This document shows, piece by piece, positions 1-8,480 of a stretch of 20,000 nt of DNA; within the stretch, counting starts at the first letter, position 1; each line of letters opens with the position of its first letter. The stretch is from assembly GCA_009663005.1 (NCBI GenBank), contig CM018890.1, positions 5,166,387-5,186,386 of the forward strand. Reading direction: 5' to 3'. The stretch comes from Actinidia chinensis. Lineage: Eukaryota > Streptophyta > Magnoliopsida > Ericales > Actinidiaceae. The notes beneath the pieces were generated by a model that saw only the letters and a program-made list of their open reading frames with translations, was not told the DNA's origin and did not search any database. The position numbers were made by a program, and so were the translations under genes.

Positions 1-189
1 TCGATTGACCATTAACGGTTCAAAAAGCTTTCATTATGAAGGGCTTTCTAGTGTTCCTAGCTCATCATATCAAAGTACATTCAGTTGACTAAAGCTCTTC
101 TTTCCAACTAATCTGTGTACCTCTGTTCGACATGGTTTTGTATATCGCTTTGCTTCAAAACTTCCTGCTTATTGAACTTAGGGAAACAG
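1..189 (-). other. COBL4 3' untranslated and downstream region
   Basis: This stretch follows the COBL4 TGA on the minus strand. It is moderately AT-rich with no open frame. No single strong polyadenylation signal stands out; AATAAG near 175 is a weak candidate. The transcript may end inside this stretch or beyond the window edge. Confidence 0.5.
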
Positions 190-3100
190 TCACCAAAATC
201 CGATCAAAAAGAAAAGTACTGAATAGAGTATTGTAGAGAACCCAAATGGGTTTCGACGGGCAGAACTTGGTAGAAATGGGTACTCATCAGGTGGGGGCAG
301 CATGCATTCATCACCATTAAAGTAGACTTTCCGGGGGAATGCCCATCCTTGCTTGAATGTGAAGGTGTTCTTGTCCTTCTGGAGAAGCACTTCCGACTGG
401 ACATTCCCGAATGGCCCAGCCTCCATTAGCAGGTCATTATAAAATTTCGTGCCATAGAACATTCCAGTATCATCTGCATATTGTATTTCATTTGTTTGGA
501 TTAACACTTCCCAATGCCCTTGGCAGTGTAAGAATAGTTCAAATTTTTTGGGGGAGGGACTTACTGATGGCCTGGTAGGGAACGAGCGGTTTGTAACCGA
601 AGCTAAAAACTTCAGTTACATTGTTGAGATTTGGATGCTGGGCTACGAGAGTCCAGAGCGTGTAGTTCATCCGGTAGTTGAAGTTTGTGATCGCGATCTT
701 CACACGCCAGTAGTCCTTGTAGTTAAGCTTTACATGCCAGTGCACACGGACTGGGCACATGTGGTGCGTGCACAATAACAGCGGCGCATTATCTTTCCTT
801 GGAGTGTTTACTCCGACCACACTAAGAAGTTTGGAATCGCTCCTATATCAGGATCAATACGAGGATTAGATACTTTTTTACGTAATTAAAATATATATAC
901 ATACGTTAATTTGTATCATATAGAGCCTAAATTCTTTTTGTTGGAAGCTTACTTTATGCACTTCTTTTTGTTTTCACAACCACAAGCACAAGAAGGGCAA
1001 GTAGTGATTGTGTCATTGTAGAAGGATGAGAAGGAGACACAACAACTAGGGTGTTTCTGGGCCAGGAACTGTGAATAAGTGCATGTCACATTCCATGTCA
1101 CTGCACAGGAAAGAATGAGACAGATATAGCAAATTATTCAAATTATTTAGGAAGAAACAATAAGATCTGTAAGTTGTTAGTGTTTGAAAGAGTTGGATAT
1201 GAATCAGGGCATTCTTGAAATATACAGTCATGTAATAGCAGTCCAGACAATGATTTGGTTATTGCCTTCTGTTTCCAATTCCGGTGAAATTTAACTATCC
1301 TTTCCTTTGCAATCAATTATACTGATATCTTTTGCAACTTATTTTATCCTTTTGAATTTGTCTAAAATCTAAGGAGGCCGTGTTACTAACTCGCCTAGGG
1401 TCTCCAAAAAGTCAGGGCCGGTCCTGTCTGTCCCCAACATTCCTATCAATCTGTGCCTAATGCACGTGTTATTAAAAACTGTTGTATTGTCAGTTTTACA
1501 GTATAGTTAGAATCCCGAGGCATATGAATCTCACAAATGCAAAGGGACAGGTGGACAGTGGTATTTGAGGATATATAATCTGGTAACAGGATTAGAAATG
1601 AGAATAAGAGCAAGACCAAGTTACCTCAACGTAGAAAATTTTTGGTACGAGGATCTGAAACAGGAATTACAGCAAGCCTAATTTACCTAGATGTAGAAAG
1701 TTTTGGTACAAGGAGGATCAGAAATAGGAACTTTGTTTGTACATCATGTGACCTAACATGTGGAACAATAGGGGTAGGCAGAAGTAAGTTATATTATACC
1801 ATTAGATTCTACGTCTTCCAAGTAATAATTTTTTTTAATTGTCCATGTAAAATAACTTTTTTTAAGTGTGTTATAACAATTATAGCTTTTTTCCATCAAA
1901 GGAAGATATTTAGAAAAATGACTAGGAATTTTTCTTCGATCGCTAAATGCACCATTTCATTGCGGATCATGTTTTGGAATGTGTGTTCCAATACATAAAT
2001 CGCCAGGGTATTAGTGTATTCTGATAACATCGAGCTGCAAGACTTACTCAGTGCCTGAGTCTTCCTGCGACGATCGGAAGTGAGAAAATTGGTGGGAGGC
2101 ACGATCTTTGCAGGGCCACAAGTGTACCCAGGTCCGGGACCTAGCAAGGTGAAGTTCTTGGGGAGCTTCACCGTCTTGTTCGAAGTACCGGCTAGCCCCA
2201 CGCTGACCTGGAATGCAGAGACCGAGGCGGACGGGTCTTGGCCCCACGATGCCACCACCCCACCTTTGCAGCAGTTCTGGATTTGCTGGTTGTAGGGCAC
2301 ACCAGGAAGCAAATCCACCACAGTAGGGTTCTTCTTGCAACAGTGAGGGATGTTGCCTTTGAATTTGGAGCAGTCACCTTGCTCTGTGGTCTGAGCCCCC
2401 ATCATAGACCATATCACCTCTTTCTTAGCCCATGTCCACCCTAGGGTCCATCCAGGGCTCATGATGTGCCTGTACATCTGGAAATTGTTCATTGTCACCA
2501 TTGCCTGCATATAACAAGCCATCAAAAAACTTCTTGTCGGCATATTGCATCGATCTTAATAAAATGTTTGATGATATACAAGTAGAAAACTGTACAGAAT
2601 GATATGGCTCAACGTGGACCTTTCGTGTTGAAGCGTAACACTCACGGGCAGAGGCACAAAGGTCCAGGTCCGTGTGGGAGCCTCGACCCCACTTTCTCAA
2701 AAAGTTCATTTACACTCGAATTTCAGGAATTTTCGCAAATTTACTCCTTCATAATTTTGTTTTTCCACAATACCTAGATCTGTTGGTTCGTCGTTGAGTC
2801 CATGTGATTAGCAAACCAATGGTAGCTACGATACTTGATGACCTCGAGCAATTTGTTTGATTACCCCAACTCTAAGTAGGGCTATTCTGGTGTTGGAAAA
2901 TGAGCAATTTTTATTGATAATCTTTCTCAACTTAGGGCACCTCTATATCAGCTTTACACGAACTACAGGATAGTTGTAACTATCACATATGAAAAATTAA
3001 ATATACGATTTTAGATATTCACCCCACTACACAAGAATTCTGGCTCCACCCCTCGTAACCTTATCAAGATGGTTTCCATTTTCAAAAATGATTGCAAAGA

Positions 3101-3379
3101 TAGAAATTTAGGAAATTGCTAGTGTACTCACCACATAGCCATCTGGGGTCCAAGACATTATATCCCATTTTATCGTTACGTTCCCGTTCGGATCCAACGG
3201 ATCATATGCAACTGCAAATTTGAAAACAACCAATACAGATTTGAATTACTCTATCTATGTGTGTATATACATATATACATGTATGAATATTAATCAAAAC
3301 CGACGTTTAAGATAGGAAAAGATTTACCCGCGTATGAGACAAACAAGAGAAAGAACAGAACTTTGAGGGTAAATCTCAT
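190..3379 (-). CDS. COBL4: COBRA-like protein 4 (GPI-anchored, secondary-wall cellulose deposition), six exons
   Basis: Exons, read on the minus strand: 3379-3328, 3211-3132, 2504-2048, 1100-953, 842-565 and 473-190. All introns are GT-AG and the frame holds throughout, giving 432 residues plus TGA, close to the length I recall for Arabidopsis COBL4. Residues 1-19 form a signal peptide, with mature protein from about YDPLDPNG. An aromatic GWTLGWTW block (W63, W67, W69) lies in the putative cellulose-binding part. The COBRA hallmark CCVS is at 216-219, followed by a Cys cluster (C231, C234, C236, C238, C244). Eight N-X-S/T sites are visible (N28, 153, 161, 200, 225, 305, 320, 339). The tail has a PSSA omega-type site near 408-410 and a hydrophobic end (about 415-432), as expected for GPI attachment. 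The family acts at the plasma membrane and wall in cellulose assembly; COBL4/IRX6 and rice BC1 affect secondary walls. The COBL4 assignment rather than COB or COBL1 rests on remembered similarity. No break or missing residue is seen. Confidence 0.95.
1370..1436 (-). repeat. Transposon-terminus scar in COBL4 intron 3
   Basis: On the gene strand this segment reads CAGGACCGGCCCTG followed by a TTTTTGGAGACCCTAGGCGAG-like stretch. CAGGGCCGGCCC-type ends next to a GCCTAGGG block are common in non-autonomous plant DNA elements. A related GCCTAGGGCCCC block occurs at 9114-9125. No opposite end or target duplication was found, so it is probably a remnant. Confidence 0.35.
1588..1730. repeat. Imperfect 62-bp direct repeats in COBL4 intron 3
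   Basis: Two units starting at 1621 and 1683 both begin TTACCT, continue with a GTAGAAA.TTTTGGTAC-like core and end in a GATC.GAAA.AGGAA-like block. The tail of a third unit precedes them at about 1588-1620. The period is 62 bp. The repeats lie wholly inside the 947-bp third intron (1101-2047) and do not touch the splice signals. Confidence 0.7.
3024..3058 (-). repeat. GGGGTGGAGCC-type repeat scar in COBL4 intron 2
   Basis: On the minus strand the segment contains GGGGTGGAGCCAGAATTC, which resembles the ends of widespread plant repeats that begin GGGGCGGAGCC. A related GGGGCGGACCCC occurs on the minus strand at about 13641-13653. Only one end is visible in intron 2 (2505-3131). Confidence 0.3.
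3256..3290. repeat. TA/TG-rich low-complexity tract in COBL4 intron 1
   Basis: The 116-bp first intron (3212-3327) contains an alternating TGTG/TATATACATATATACATG tract. It is a simple repeat of the kind common in plant introns. Confidence 0.5.
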
Positions 3380-3543
3380 CTCTGCAACGCTGCTATACCG
3401 ATGTTGTCGAATATGTTATAATCTGATGCGATTTTTGCAGGATTCGGTATCTGAAAACTGCAGAGTTAACAAATTTCTTGATGATGATTTTGTGATTATG
3501 AGAGAGAGATGTGGAGAAATGTCAGAAGGAGTTTGAGATGGCT

Positions 3544-3685
3544 TACCAACTGGTTGTTAGGCACCTAGAGATATATACTCTTCTTCACATCCTCTGCACT
3601 TTTCTGTCTAGTGTTTATATTTCTGTTAAGAGTTTCTGTTTCTTGAAGCAATGACTTGGTGAGGAGAGAGAGAGAGAGAGAGAGA
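3544..3685 (-). promoter_or_regulatory. COBL4 core promoter: TATA box, GA/TC repeat, MYB-type site
   Basis: Read toward the gene, the sequence TATATAT lies at 3577-3571. This places the expected transcription start near 3546 and gives a 5' leader of about 165 nt that contains no upstream ATG. An uninterrupted (GA)11 repeat at 3664-3685 reads as TC on the gene strand and lies about 90 bp above the TATA box. It is a typical plant pyrimidine/GAGA element. TACCAACT at 3544-3551 fits the published M46RE/SMRE consensus for secondary-wall MYB factors (ACC, A/T, A, A/C, T/C). A GTAAGC at 3546-3541 and a CAG at 3460-3458 could frame a small leader intron, but the donor would sit at the predicted start site, so I do not call one. 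Confidence 0.6.
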
Positions 3686-3801
3686 TTGAGAGCGGGAGAT
3701 TTGAAGGCTGAACATAACATCCCAACGGTCACCTATGCCAGGGAAGGTGACAGGTAAGGGAAGTCGTTGGTGTTCTACCAGCAAGATTACCTAATTGTCC
3801 C

Positions 3802-3809
3802 TACCAAAC
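3802..3809 (+). promoter_or_regulatory. Distal MYB46-responsive-type motif upstream of COBL4
   Basis: TACCAAAC at this position fits the M46RE/SMRE consensus exactly. It lies about 255 bp upstream of the predicted COBL4 start. A further ACCAACC match lies near 4245. MYB46/MYB83 control of secondary-wall genes is established in Arabidopsis. Binding here is inferred from the motif alone, and a 7-8 base degenerate site is frequent by chance. Confidence 0.35.
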
Positions 3810-3839
3810 TAATTTGCTTAGTCCATGTTGTTAATATGT

Positions 3840-4245
3840 GAAATTCTATTTATCTCTATTTATTATAATTTTTTTGCCAAATACATAATTTAATGAAATT
3901 ATGAGAAACATATCGCAATGAACAATCAACTCTCGATTTGAAAAAGTACAAAAACACATAACCACCCATGAAAAAGTCAAACTCAAGACGTCAACGATAA
4001 ATATATGAATTTTACTAAAACATATGAGTATTTGTAATAGTAATAATAATAATAATGTGTATTTGCCAAATAGGGACTATTGATGTGAAGATTAGAACAT
4101 TTTATGCAACAGCAAAACATATTTACAAAGGACATGAAGGAGGTATTTCCTGTAGTTTATTTGTTGCACTTTTTATTTTCTTTTTGTTTTTGATGTAGTC
4201 CTAGACTATTTGCTATAATTTCTGTTTCCTATTTATGGGCCAAAA
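3840..4245. other. AT-rich intergenic DNA with short (AAT)n tract
   Basis: No open frame with coding character is present. A short AAT microsatellite lies near 4041-4055. The stretch could hold distal COBL4 promoter elements, but none stands out besides the ACCAACC noted near 4245. Confidence 0.5.
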
Positions 4246-4249
4246 CCAA

Positions 4250-4500
4250 CCTAAAAATCGATTTTTAAAAAGCTCCTATTTTTCAACACTTCTTGACTTT
4301 TGCTTTCACTTAATCACGCTTTTAACATAAGTTCAACAACAACAAATATCGGGAGGAAAAAAAAAAAAACAAGGAACCTAAAAGAACACCTAAAAAATGA
4401 TTCTTAAAGCTCCTATTTTAACTCTTCTCGACTTTCAATTTTGAATAATCTGACTTTTAACATAAGTTTAGCTATCGCAAACAGAGGCAGAAGGAAATTA
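4250..4500. repeat. Diverged tandem duplication, period about 137 bp
   Basis: Two copies share the order CTAAAAA, an AGCTCCTATTTT block (4271 and 4408), a CTTCT.GACTTT block and a CTTTTAACATAAGTT block. They are separated by an A-rich junction near 4357-4370. The copies differ by substitutions and several short gaps, so the duplication is old. Confidence 0.65.
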
Positions 4501-4645
4501 GGGGATATGACTTGTTACGGAGGTCATTTTGGTCATTTTGAGTGAAAAAGGGTGGCTTCCTTGAACAAGCCCAAGTCCAATTTTGTTTAACTATTGTTTG
4601 TGAGAGATTTGCTTATTATTCTTATTGGCATGTTTTTTTAGTCAG

Positions 4646-4810
4646 AAGGAAGAGTTTCTGGCAAGTAAACAAATGGTAGGGACAAGTAGTGAGTTGCCTT
4701 CTGATGAAGAGACATTTCAACAAACAACTCACTTTGGAAAGTTTTGGGCCATTTTGTTGTGGTTGGTCCTCGCACTCATTGCTTACATTATTTTAAGAAC
4801 AACAACATGA
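4646..4810 (+). pseudogene. Possible orphan terminal exon encoding a hydrophobic tail
   Basis: A T-rich tract ending TTTTTTTAGTCAG at 4645 looks like a splice acceptor. It is followed by 54 open codons to a TGA. The encoded segment has an acidic Ser/Thr/Glu-rich part (LPSDEET) and then a hydrophobic stretch of about 20 residues (FWAILLWLVLALIAYIIL) before RTTT and the stop. That layout resembles a tail-anchored membrane protein. There is no ATG at the front; the first in-frame ATG (4673) would leave only 45 residues. I see no partner exons upstream, where the COBL4 promoter begins. It may be a transposed gene fragment, an unrecognised small gene, or chance. I do not recognise the protein. Confidence 0.25.
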
Positions 4811-5900
4811 ATCCAGCTTCTCTCAAGTTTAGGGTTAAACTTTATTATTGTAAAATTGGGAGGTTGTTAGCGATCTCTAAATCTAAATCGATTATTCAAA
4901 CTGTTAATTTTGTAGAACTTATTGAGATAATTATCTATGCAAAATATTCATATTCATTGGGTATTGGTAGTTATGTAATTAGATAATTTTGTTGAGTTCT
5001 ATTCTTCTAAAATCTTTAATCAATCTAATTTTTTGCATGATTGATGCTTTCAGCATGTTTTATAAGATGAACGATTCAGATTAATGAGATAAGTCTAAAA
5101 TAGGCTCTCATTTAGCAAATTTTGCTTTAAAGTTCAAAATCATAAATTTTAAAGAAGCGTAGTCTCAACAATATATGTACCAGATATATTCGCATGGTGA
5201 AAAAGAAAATAATTTTACATGAATTGTTCTGTTTACGAAATTGTTTCCTCATGTTATCTTAAAAAATGTTTTCTGGATTCATCTCATTACTATAGAAGCA
5301 CTTTTAAAACTATTTTCTGAATTTTCGAATCTTGTTTTTCAATTATTGGCTCTGACAATACAAAAAATGGAAATATCGAAATTGAAAATGATAAAAAAAA
5401 AACAATTACTTTCATTGGAGCCTGCAGGTCATGAGTCATATTTGTTTTACCAAATCTTTAAGGCCAATTTATAATTTTCTATTTTTTGTATTTATTAAGA
5501 TAAATTTACCCAAATACCACTTTTACTTAAGTGTTTTCACTACATAGTAAACATATTTTTTTTTTTAAACTAAAAATATTTTAAGTCTTTATTCATTGTA
5601 ATAGGCAAAATAGTAATATATATATATATTTTGAAAAAATACTAAAATCCAAATTATTCTAAAATAAAATCCTAAACAATCTGATCTTGTATTATTAATT
5701 TGGATATTGGTAATTTTTTTAAAAAAATATATTAATTTTTTATTTTTCTGATTTCACTAATTGAGAAAAACTCAAAAAAGTAAAATATATTTTTGTGAAT
5801 AATTTTTTGAGATTTTTTACACGAATTAAAATGTTTTAATTAATTCTTGTAATCAAAATTATTAAAAATAATATAAATTAAAAAATAATGACGAGTTTTT
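4811..5900. other. Very AT-rich intergenic DNA, no gene seen
   Basis: The open frames here (for example 5241-5474) are lysine-, phenylalanine- and leucine-rich products of AT-rich sequence and show no domain. A TA microsatellite lies near 5618-5632, and many homopolymer A and T runs occur between 5550 and 5890. Confidence 0.6.
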
Positions 5901-5916
5901 TGATATTTTGAGAATA

Positions 5917-6108
5917 ATGAAAATGAAAAAGGGAGGACTTTTGAATTTGCAGAATCAACAAAGCCACAGGACGACGGCGGTGCTGGAAAACCAAGAGGAA
6001 GGAGAGAAGTACAGCCAGCCCGGCCACCGCAACTTCCTTCGCTCTCGCCCTCCGGAGGTCATGCCTTCCATCCACCATTTCTTCTCTTCCTCCGACACTA
6101 CCAAATAG
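5917..6108 (+). CDS. Unrecognised GC-rich exon-like open frame, 63 codons
   Basis: A sharply GC-richer island (about 5955-6108) sits in DNA that is otherwise very AT-rich. On the plus strand an ATG at 5917 opens 63 codons to TAG. From residue 10 or so onward about 70 percent of third codon positions are G or C, which suggests coding in this frame. A TTTGCAG ending at 5951 could instead be an intron acceptor, making this a terminal exon that starts near NQQSH. The product is hydrophilic (YSQPGHRNFLRSRPPEVMPSIHHFF region) with no recognised domain or signal peptide. The minus strand is also open (start near 6087) with a hydrophobic stretch, so the strand is uncertain. It could be a small gene, a captured gene fragment or chance. 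Confidence 0.3.
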   Translation: MKMKKGGLLNLQNQQSHRTTAVLENQEEGEKYSQPGHRNFLRSRPPEVMPSIHHFFSSSDTTK

Positions 6109-6730
6109 ACAATAATTCATCACACTAAATACCAAGTATATGAAAGGAAGCACATTTATATACGTAGATTTATTAGGTTTGGTTTATAATGAATGCAAGT
6201 ACGTCTTTTAGTTTGTTTGTGGTTCTTTCTTTTTTTTATATATCTATTCACATTATATGGGTCCTATATTTAAGTGATAATGATATACTTCAGTGTTACC
6301 TGAAAACTGAAATTATTTACAATGGTATAATATTAATAATAAGTCTTGTGATCATTTTGTTCATGTCGATTAAGGGGAAAAAAATCAAAATTCTCCATAA
6401 ACTTTCATTCAAAAATCTTATATACACCTGTCTTTTAAAAAACATCAATTAATATGTGTGAAATAAAAAAATTTTTCCTTCAAAACATTGAAGTGGAAGG
6501 GGCTAGGCCAACAAAATTTGTCACGTAGCGTTATCAATTTGACACGAGTTAACGTAGAGAGGCGAAGGAGGCGAATTGATAAATATTTCCAAAGATCAGA
6601 AGTTTATTTGATGTTATTTTTAAACGACAAGTGTATATATATATAAGACATTTAATTGAAAATTTAGGAAGAATTTTAATTTTTTCCCTCAATTATTGGG
6701 ATTGATTGTTGATTCGTAGTGTCTTCTTCT
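6109..6730. other. AT-rich intergenic DNA, no gene seen
   Basis: The 87-codon frame at 6189-6452 is rich in Ile, Leu, Phe and Lys as expected from AT-rich sequence and has no recognisable domain. A somewhat GC-richer patch at 6490-6580 contains TGTCACGTAGCG but shows no coding signal. Confidence 0.55.
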
Positions 6731-6989
6731 TTTTCTAAACGGAAAGGCTAAGGTCACCGATGATTTCTACGATTTGTTATGATGACCAAAACGACGTCGT
6801 TTGGTTTGTAAAAAATCAAACGACGTCGTCAACTAAGCAAACAAAAATGGTTTTTAGTTTTTGGGGGGGAAAAAAAAACACAACCCCGGCGGTCGTTTGA
6901 TTTTTTTTATACCAAAACGATGTCGTTTTGGTTCTTTTGATAACAAAATCGGTAAAAGTCATCGATGACTAGCATTGCTGTTTTCTAAA
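6731..6989. mobile_element. Mutator-like MITE with 9-bp target duplication and long inverted ends
   Basis: The sequence TTTTCTAAA is present exactly at 6731-6739 and 6981-6989, a 9-bp target duplication as expected for Mutator-like elements. The 241-bp body (6740-6980) has imperfect inverted ends about 95 bp long (6740-6834 and about 6885-6980). Both arms share, in order, GCTA, a TCA.CGATGA block, a GATTTGTTAT-like block, CCAAAACGA.GTCGTTT.GG and an AAATCAAACGAC block. The arms are separated by only about 50 bp of A/G/T-rich spacer. There is no coding capacity, so it is a non-autonomous miniature element. Confidence 0.85.
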
Positions 6990-7090
6990 ATGGTTTGTCG
7001 GCTTTTGCAAATCTTTTAGATTGTGTTTGGATCACAAAACACACACATGGATCTCTTGCTAGTTGCTCCACACCATGAATCTCTAATGAT

Positions 7091-7177
7091 TGGGCCTAAA
7101 CTTTGGCCCATCGATTCCCCAACTCAATCATAGTTATAATAATTTGGCCCAGTGTGTCACTTTAAATGGGCTGGGCA
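7091..7177. promoter_or_regulatory. Cluster of site II (TGGGCY/RGCCCA) motifs
   Basis: TGGGCC at 7091, GGCCCA at 7105 and 7146, TGGGCT at 7167 and TGGGCA at 7172 lie within 87 bp. Such clusters, bound by TCP factors, are typical of promoters of plant housekeeping genes. No gene is recognised on either side, so this may be a relic promoter, a promoter carried by a repeat, or a chance cluster. Confidence 0.3.
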
Positions 7178-7517
7178 CCATTGCAACTGAATTTTATTTA
7201 AAAGTGACCCCCCAAAAAAAAATTAAATTCGAATTTATCATTAATTAACATTTTACTTAAATTAGAAAAAAAATTAATAAAGACAAAAGTAAATTATTTT
7301 TTTTGGAAAAGTACAAAAATTTTGATCAAACTATAAAAATAATTCTTTAAAAACGAATAAATACAAAAATCAAATAGCTATATAAACTCAAAAAATCTAC
7401 ATCAAATAGAACCTAGTAATTCCATTTTATTCCAACCTAGGCATAAGTAGGTTAGGAGGTATATAATCTAACGCATGCTAGCAATTTCAAGATATTGCTA
7501 AAATTCCTATTTATATT
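7178..7517. other. AT-rich spacer, no gene seen
   Basis: A segment at about 7290-7345 (AAAGTACAAAAATTTTGATC region) resembles a dispersed repeat also found near 13822-13850 and 14850-14885. Nothing else is identified. Confidence 0.45.
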
Positions 7518-7525
7518 ATGATACA

Positions 7526-7808
7526 TAGGGTGATCAACGAGCTAAATTTAAAATTTTAATTAACGAGATTTAATTTATGTTCGAGTTTGATTTGTTTATT
7601 ACTCGAACCGATCTCGAACGAGATTTAATCGAGTTGATCTCGAGCCGAGCTCAAGTAGCTTGAATTTTTAAACATAATAAACTTATTAAGCCGAGTAATA
7701 GATTGTTTAAGTTTAGTTTGTTTATGTAACAAACCAAACTCAAACAACAGCTTTTAACGAGCCGAACACGAACCAAAGTCGAGCAGTTTGCTTCGTTTAT
7801 CACCCCTA
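7526..7808. mobile_element. GAGCTC-rich MITE-like element, copy A
   Basis: The left end TAGGGTGATCAACGAGC is matched by the right end read in reverse, TAGGGGTGATAAACGAAGC. Between them are many overlapping CGAG, GAGC and CTCGAACGAG motifs. Flanking 8-mers ATGATACA and ATTATATA agree at six of eight positions, compatible with a decayed hAT-type duplication. There is no coding sequence. Confidence 0.55.
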
Positions 7809-8190
7809 ATTATATATAACTGTCATATAAGATATCAGGTCAAGATGATTAATTAACATGGCATGATTAATTAACCTAGTCCTGATCTCGCTAGTAACAT
7901 GCTTTGATAGTTAAATAATTTTATCTGTTTTTTGACTACCATAGTCTTATTGACTCTTGTCTCGATGTAAAGATCTGTTTAAAGTATCTGTAGTTTAATT
8001 AGTGCCTTAAAGCTTCTCGATCAAAGCAAAAACAAAAAACTAGAAAGAAAAATCATACAGACACCAGATTTAAGTGCCTCACTTGAAATAGGTTCGTGAC
8101 TTAGACATGTTGAAACAATTAATCTTTTAAATTTTACTAAAGCTTGAAAATTTATGGACTCATAAATTTTACGAGTTAAAGTCTCTTAAT
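7809..8190. other. AT-rich spacer, no gene seen
   Basis: A short direct repeat, GATTAATTAAC, occurs twice at 7847-7874. No open frame with coding character was found. Confidence 0.45.
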
Positions 8191-8229
8191 TTAATGGAAG
8201 CCATTTGTGGATATTTTATTTTTGATTTT

Positions 8230-8480
8230 TAAATAAAAAATAAAAAAAATATTACTTCTATTGTTGTCACCGCCACCATTGCTATTGTTGTCGGTATAGG
8301 TATCACTGTCACATAATAGTGAAATACTATTGTTTCCTATTTTGAATAATAAAATTATTTTTTTCACTACACTGCTGCCACCATTGTTCTTGCCCATAAT
8401 AGTGAAATTCTAACGTTCGCTGTTTTAACTAATAAATTATTATTTTTTACTATTACCGTTGTTGCCCACAGAACATATAT
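8230..8480. repeat. Degenerate tandem repeat, period about 82 bp, trinucleotide-rich
   Basis: CATAATAGTGAAAT occurs at about 8312 and again at about 8394. Each copy is followed by an AATAATAAATTATT-like tract and then by a CACTA/CATTGTTGTTGCC-like block. A partial third copy (TATTGTTGTCACCGCCACCATTG) precedes them. The apparent Asn/Gly-rich frame on the minus strand is a by-product of this repeat. Confidence 0.55.

Noticed and set aside
548..778. Plus-strand open frame of 76 codons
   Set aside because: It is exactly antisense to COBL4 exon 5, whose protein is clearly conserved, so it is a shadow frame.
1642..1998. Plus-strand open frame of 118 codons
   Set aside because: It lies inside COBL4 intron 3 across the 62-bp repeats, has no normal ATG start at its reported beginning, and shows no domain.
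1896..2047. Extension of COBL4 exon 3 past the GTAAGT into intron 3
   Set aside because: The open frame runs on by chance. The conserved protein continues from the donor at 2047 to the acceptor before 1100, where the CCVS region follows in frame.
2080..2295. Plus-strand frames across 2080-2444
   Set aside because: They are antisense to COBL4 exon 3 and have no independent support.
3458..3546. Possible 5'-leader intron of COBL4 (GTAAGC to CAG)
   Set aside because: The donor coincides with the start site expected from the TATA box, leaving almost no first exon. Transcript data would be needed.
6000..6050. RGF/GLV-like signalling peptide in the 5917-6108 frame (YSQPGHR)
   Set aside because: The resemblance is limited to a few residues. 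The acidic residue before Tyr and the conserved C-terminal PP.HN end are missing, there is no signal peptide, and the motif is not at the C terminus.
6189..6452. 87-codon plus-strand frame with hydrophobic residues
   Set aside because: Its Ile/Leu/Phe/Lys content is what AT-rich DNA gives by chance, with no domain or partner exon.
8191..8397. Minus-strand frame with an Asn/Gly-rich stretch
   Set aside because: It is translated trinucleotide-rich tandem repeat sequence rather than a conserved protein.
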